NCBI GenBank assembly: GCA_041577935.1
Contig: JBFGIA010000031.1
Span: 1 to 22,354, forward strand
DNA length: 22,354 nucleotides
Source: CAMYLR01 sp041577935
GTDB lineage: Bacteria; Gemmatimonadota; Gemmatimonadetes; JACCXV01; JAHWKZ01
Reading direction: 5' to 3'
The notes beneath the pieces are model-generated. The model saw only the letters and a list, made by a program, of their open reading frames with translations, did not search any database and was not told where the DNA came from. This document shows positions 22,308 to 22,354 of the stretch, one piece after another. The position numbers were made by a program, and so were the translations under genes. Within the stretch, counting starts at the first letter, position 1, and the number at the start of each line of letters is the position of its first letter.

Positions 22308-22354
22308 CGTAGTCTCCGGCGCAATCATGCTCACAAACCCGGAGGGCGACCCCC

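Overview
The window is a GC-rich, densely packed bacterial chromosome segment. It holds 18 protein genes (one cut by the left edge), three intact tRNA genes, and a scarred tRNA locus. A lipobox cytochrome, a glutathione S-transferase and a fused Sat-CysC enzyme suggest a diderm, aerobic heterotroph. I cannot name the phylum from the sequence. Many genes overlap by 4 bases (GTGA) and several use GTG starts, which looks like an environmental genome with tight operons.

Region 1 (1-5510, + strand) is one operon for aerobic CoA-dependent breakdown of an aromatic acid. In order it encodes the tail of a creatininase-family amidohydrolase, an SDR dehydrogenase, a RidA-family protein, a crotonase, an acyl-CoA dehydrogenase, and a 750-residue fusion of a flavin monooxygenase with an Old Yellow Enzyme reductase. 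That fusion is the architecture of 2-aminobenzoyl-CoA monooxygenase/reductase (annotated in databases as bifunctional salicylyl-CoA 5-hydroxylase/oxidoreductase). The others can supply the deamination and beta-oxidation-like steps that follow. The CoA ligase is not in the window. The RidA protein lacks the canonical substrate-carboxylate arginine, and the crotonase lacks both hydratase glutamates.

Region 2 (5489-8457) has a two-gene minus-strand unit (a cysteine-synthase-like PLP enzyme and an integral membrane protein). A divergent lipid-anchored c-type cytochrome with a large unrecognised C-terminal domain follows.

Region 3 (8528-17574) begins at tRNA-Arg(UCU) and ends at tRNA-His. It is a surface-glycan and sulfation island: a Sat-CysC PAPS synthetase, a methyltransferase, a sulfotransferase, an ABC exporter, a GT2 glycosyltransferase, a GT-C type membrane glycosyltransferase and a GST-fold protein.

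Region 4 (17583-19461) is the most unusual part. Intact tRNA-His and tRNA-Lys(CUU) are followed by a 1564-bp unit. The unit ends in a 38-bp copy, with one mismatch, of the tRNA-Lys 3' portion. It contains one membrane-protein gene, whose last codons and stop lie inside the duplicated tRNA piece, and no integrase. About 75 bases further on lies a second scar, the 3' part of a tRNA-Val(UAC) without its 5' half. Short inverted repeats sit next to both Lys-derived tRNA ends. This resembles a minimal tRNA-targeting integrative element, or the remains of nested ones.

Region 5 (19513-22307) has a two-TM potassium channel subunit with tandem RCK domains (minus strand) and a divergent haloalkane dehalogenase with a complete catalytic pentad.
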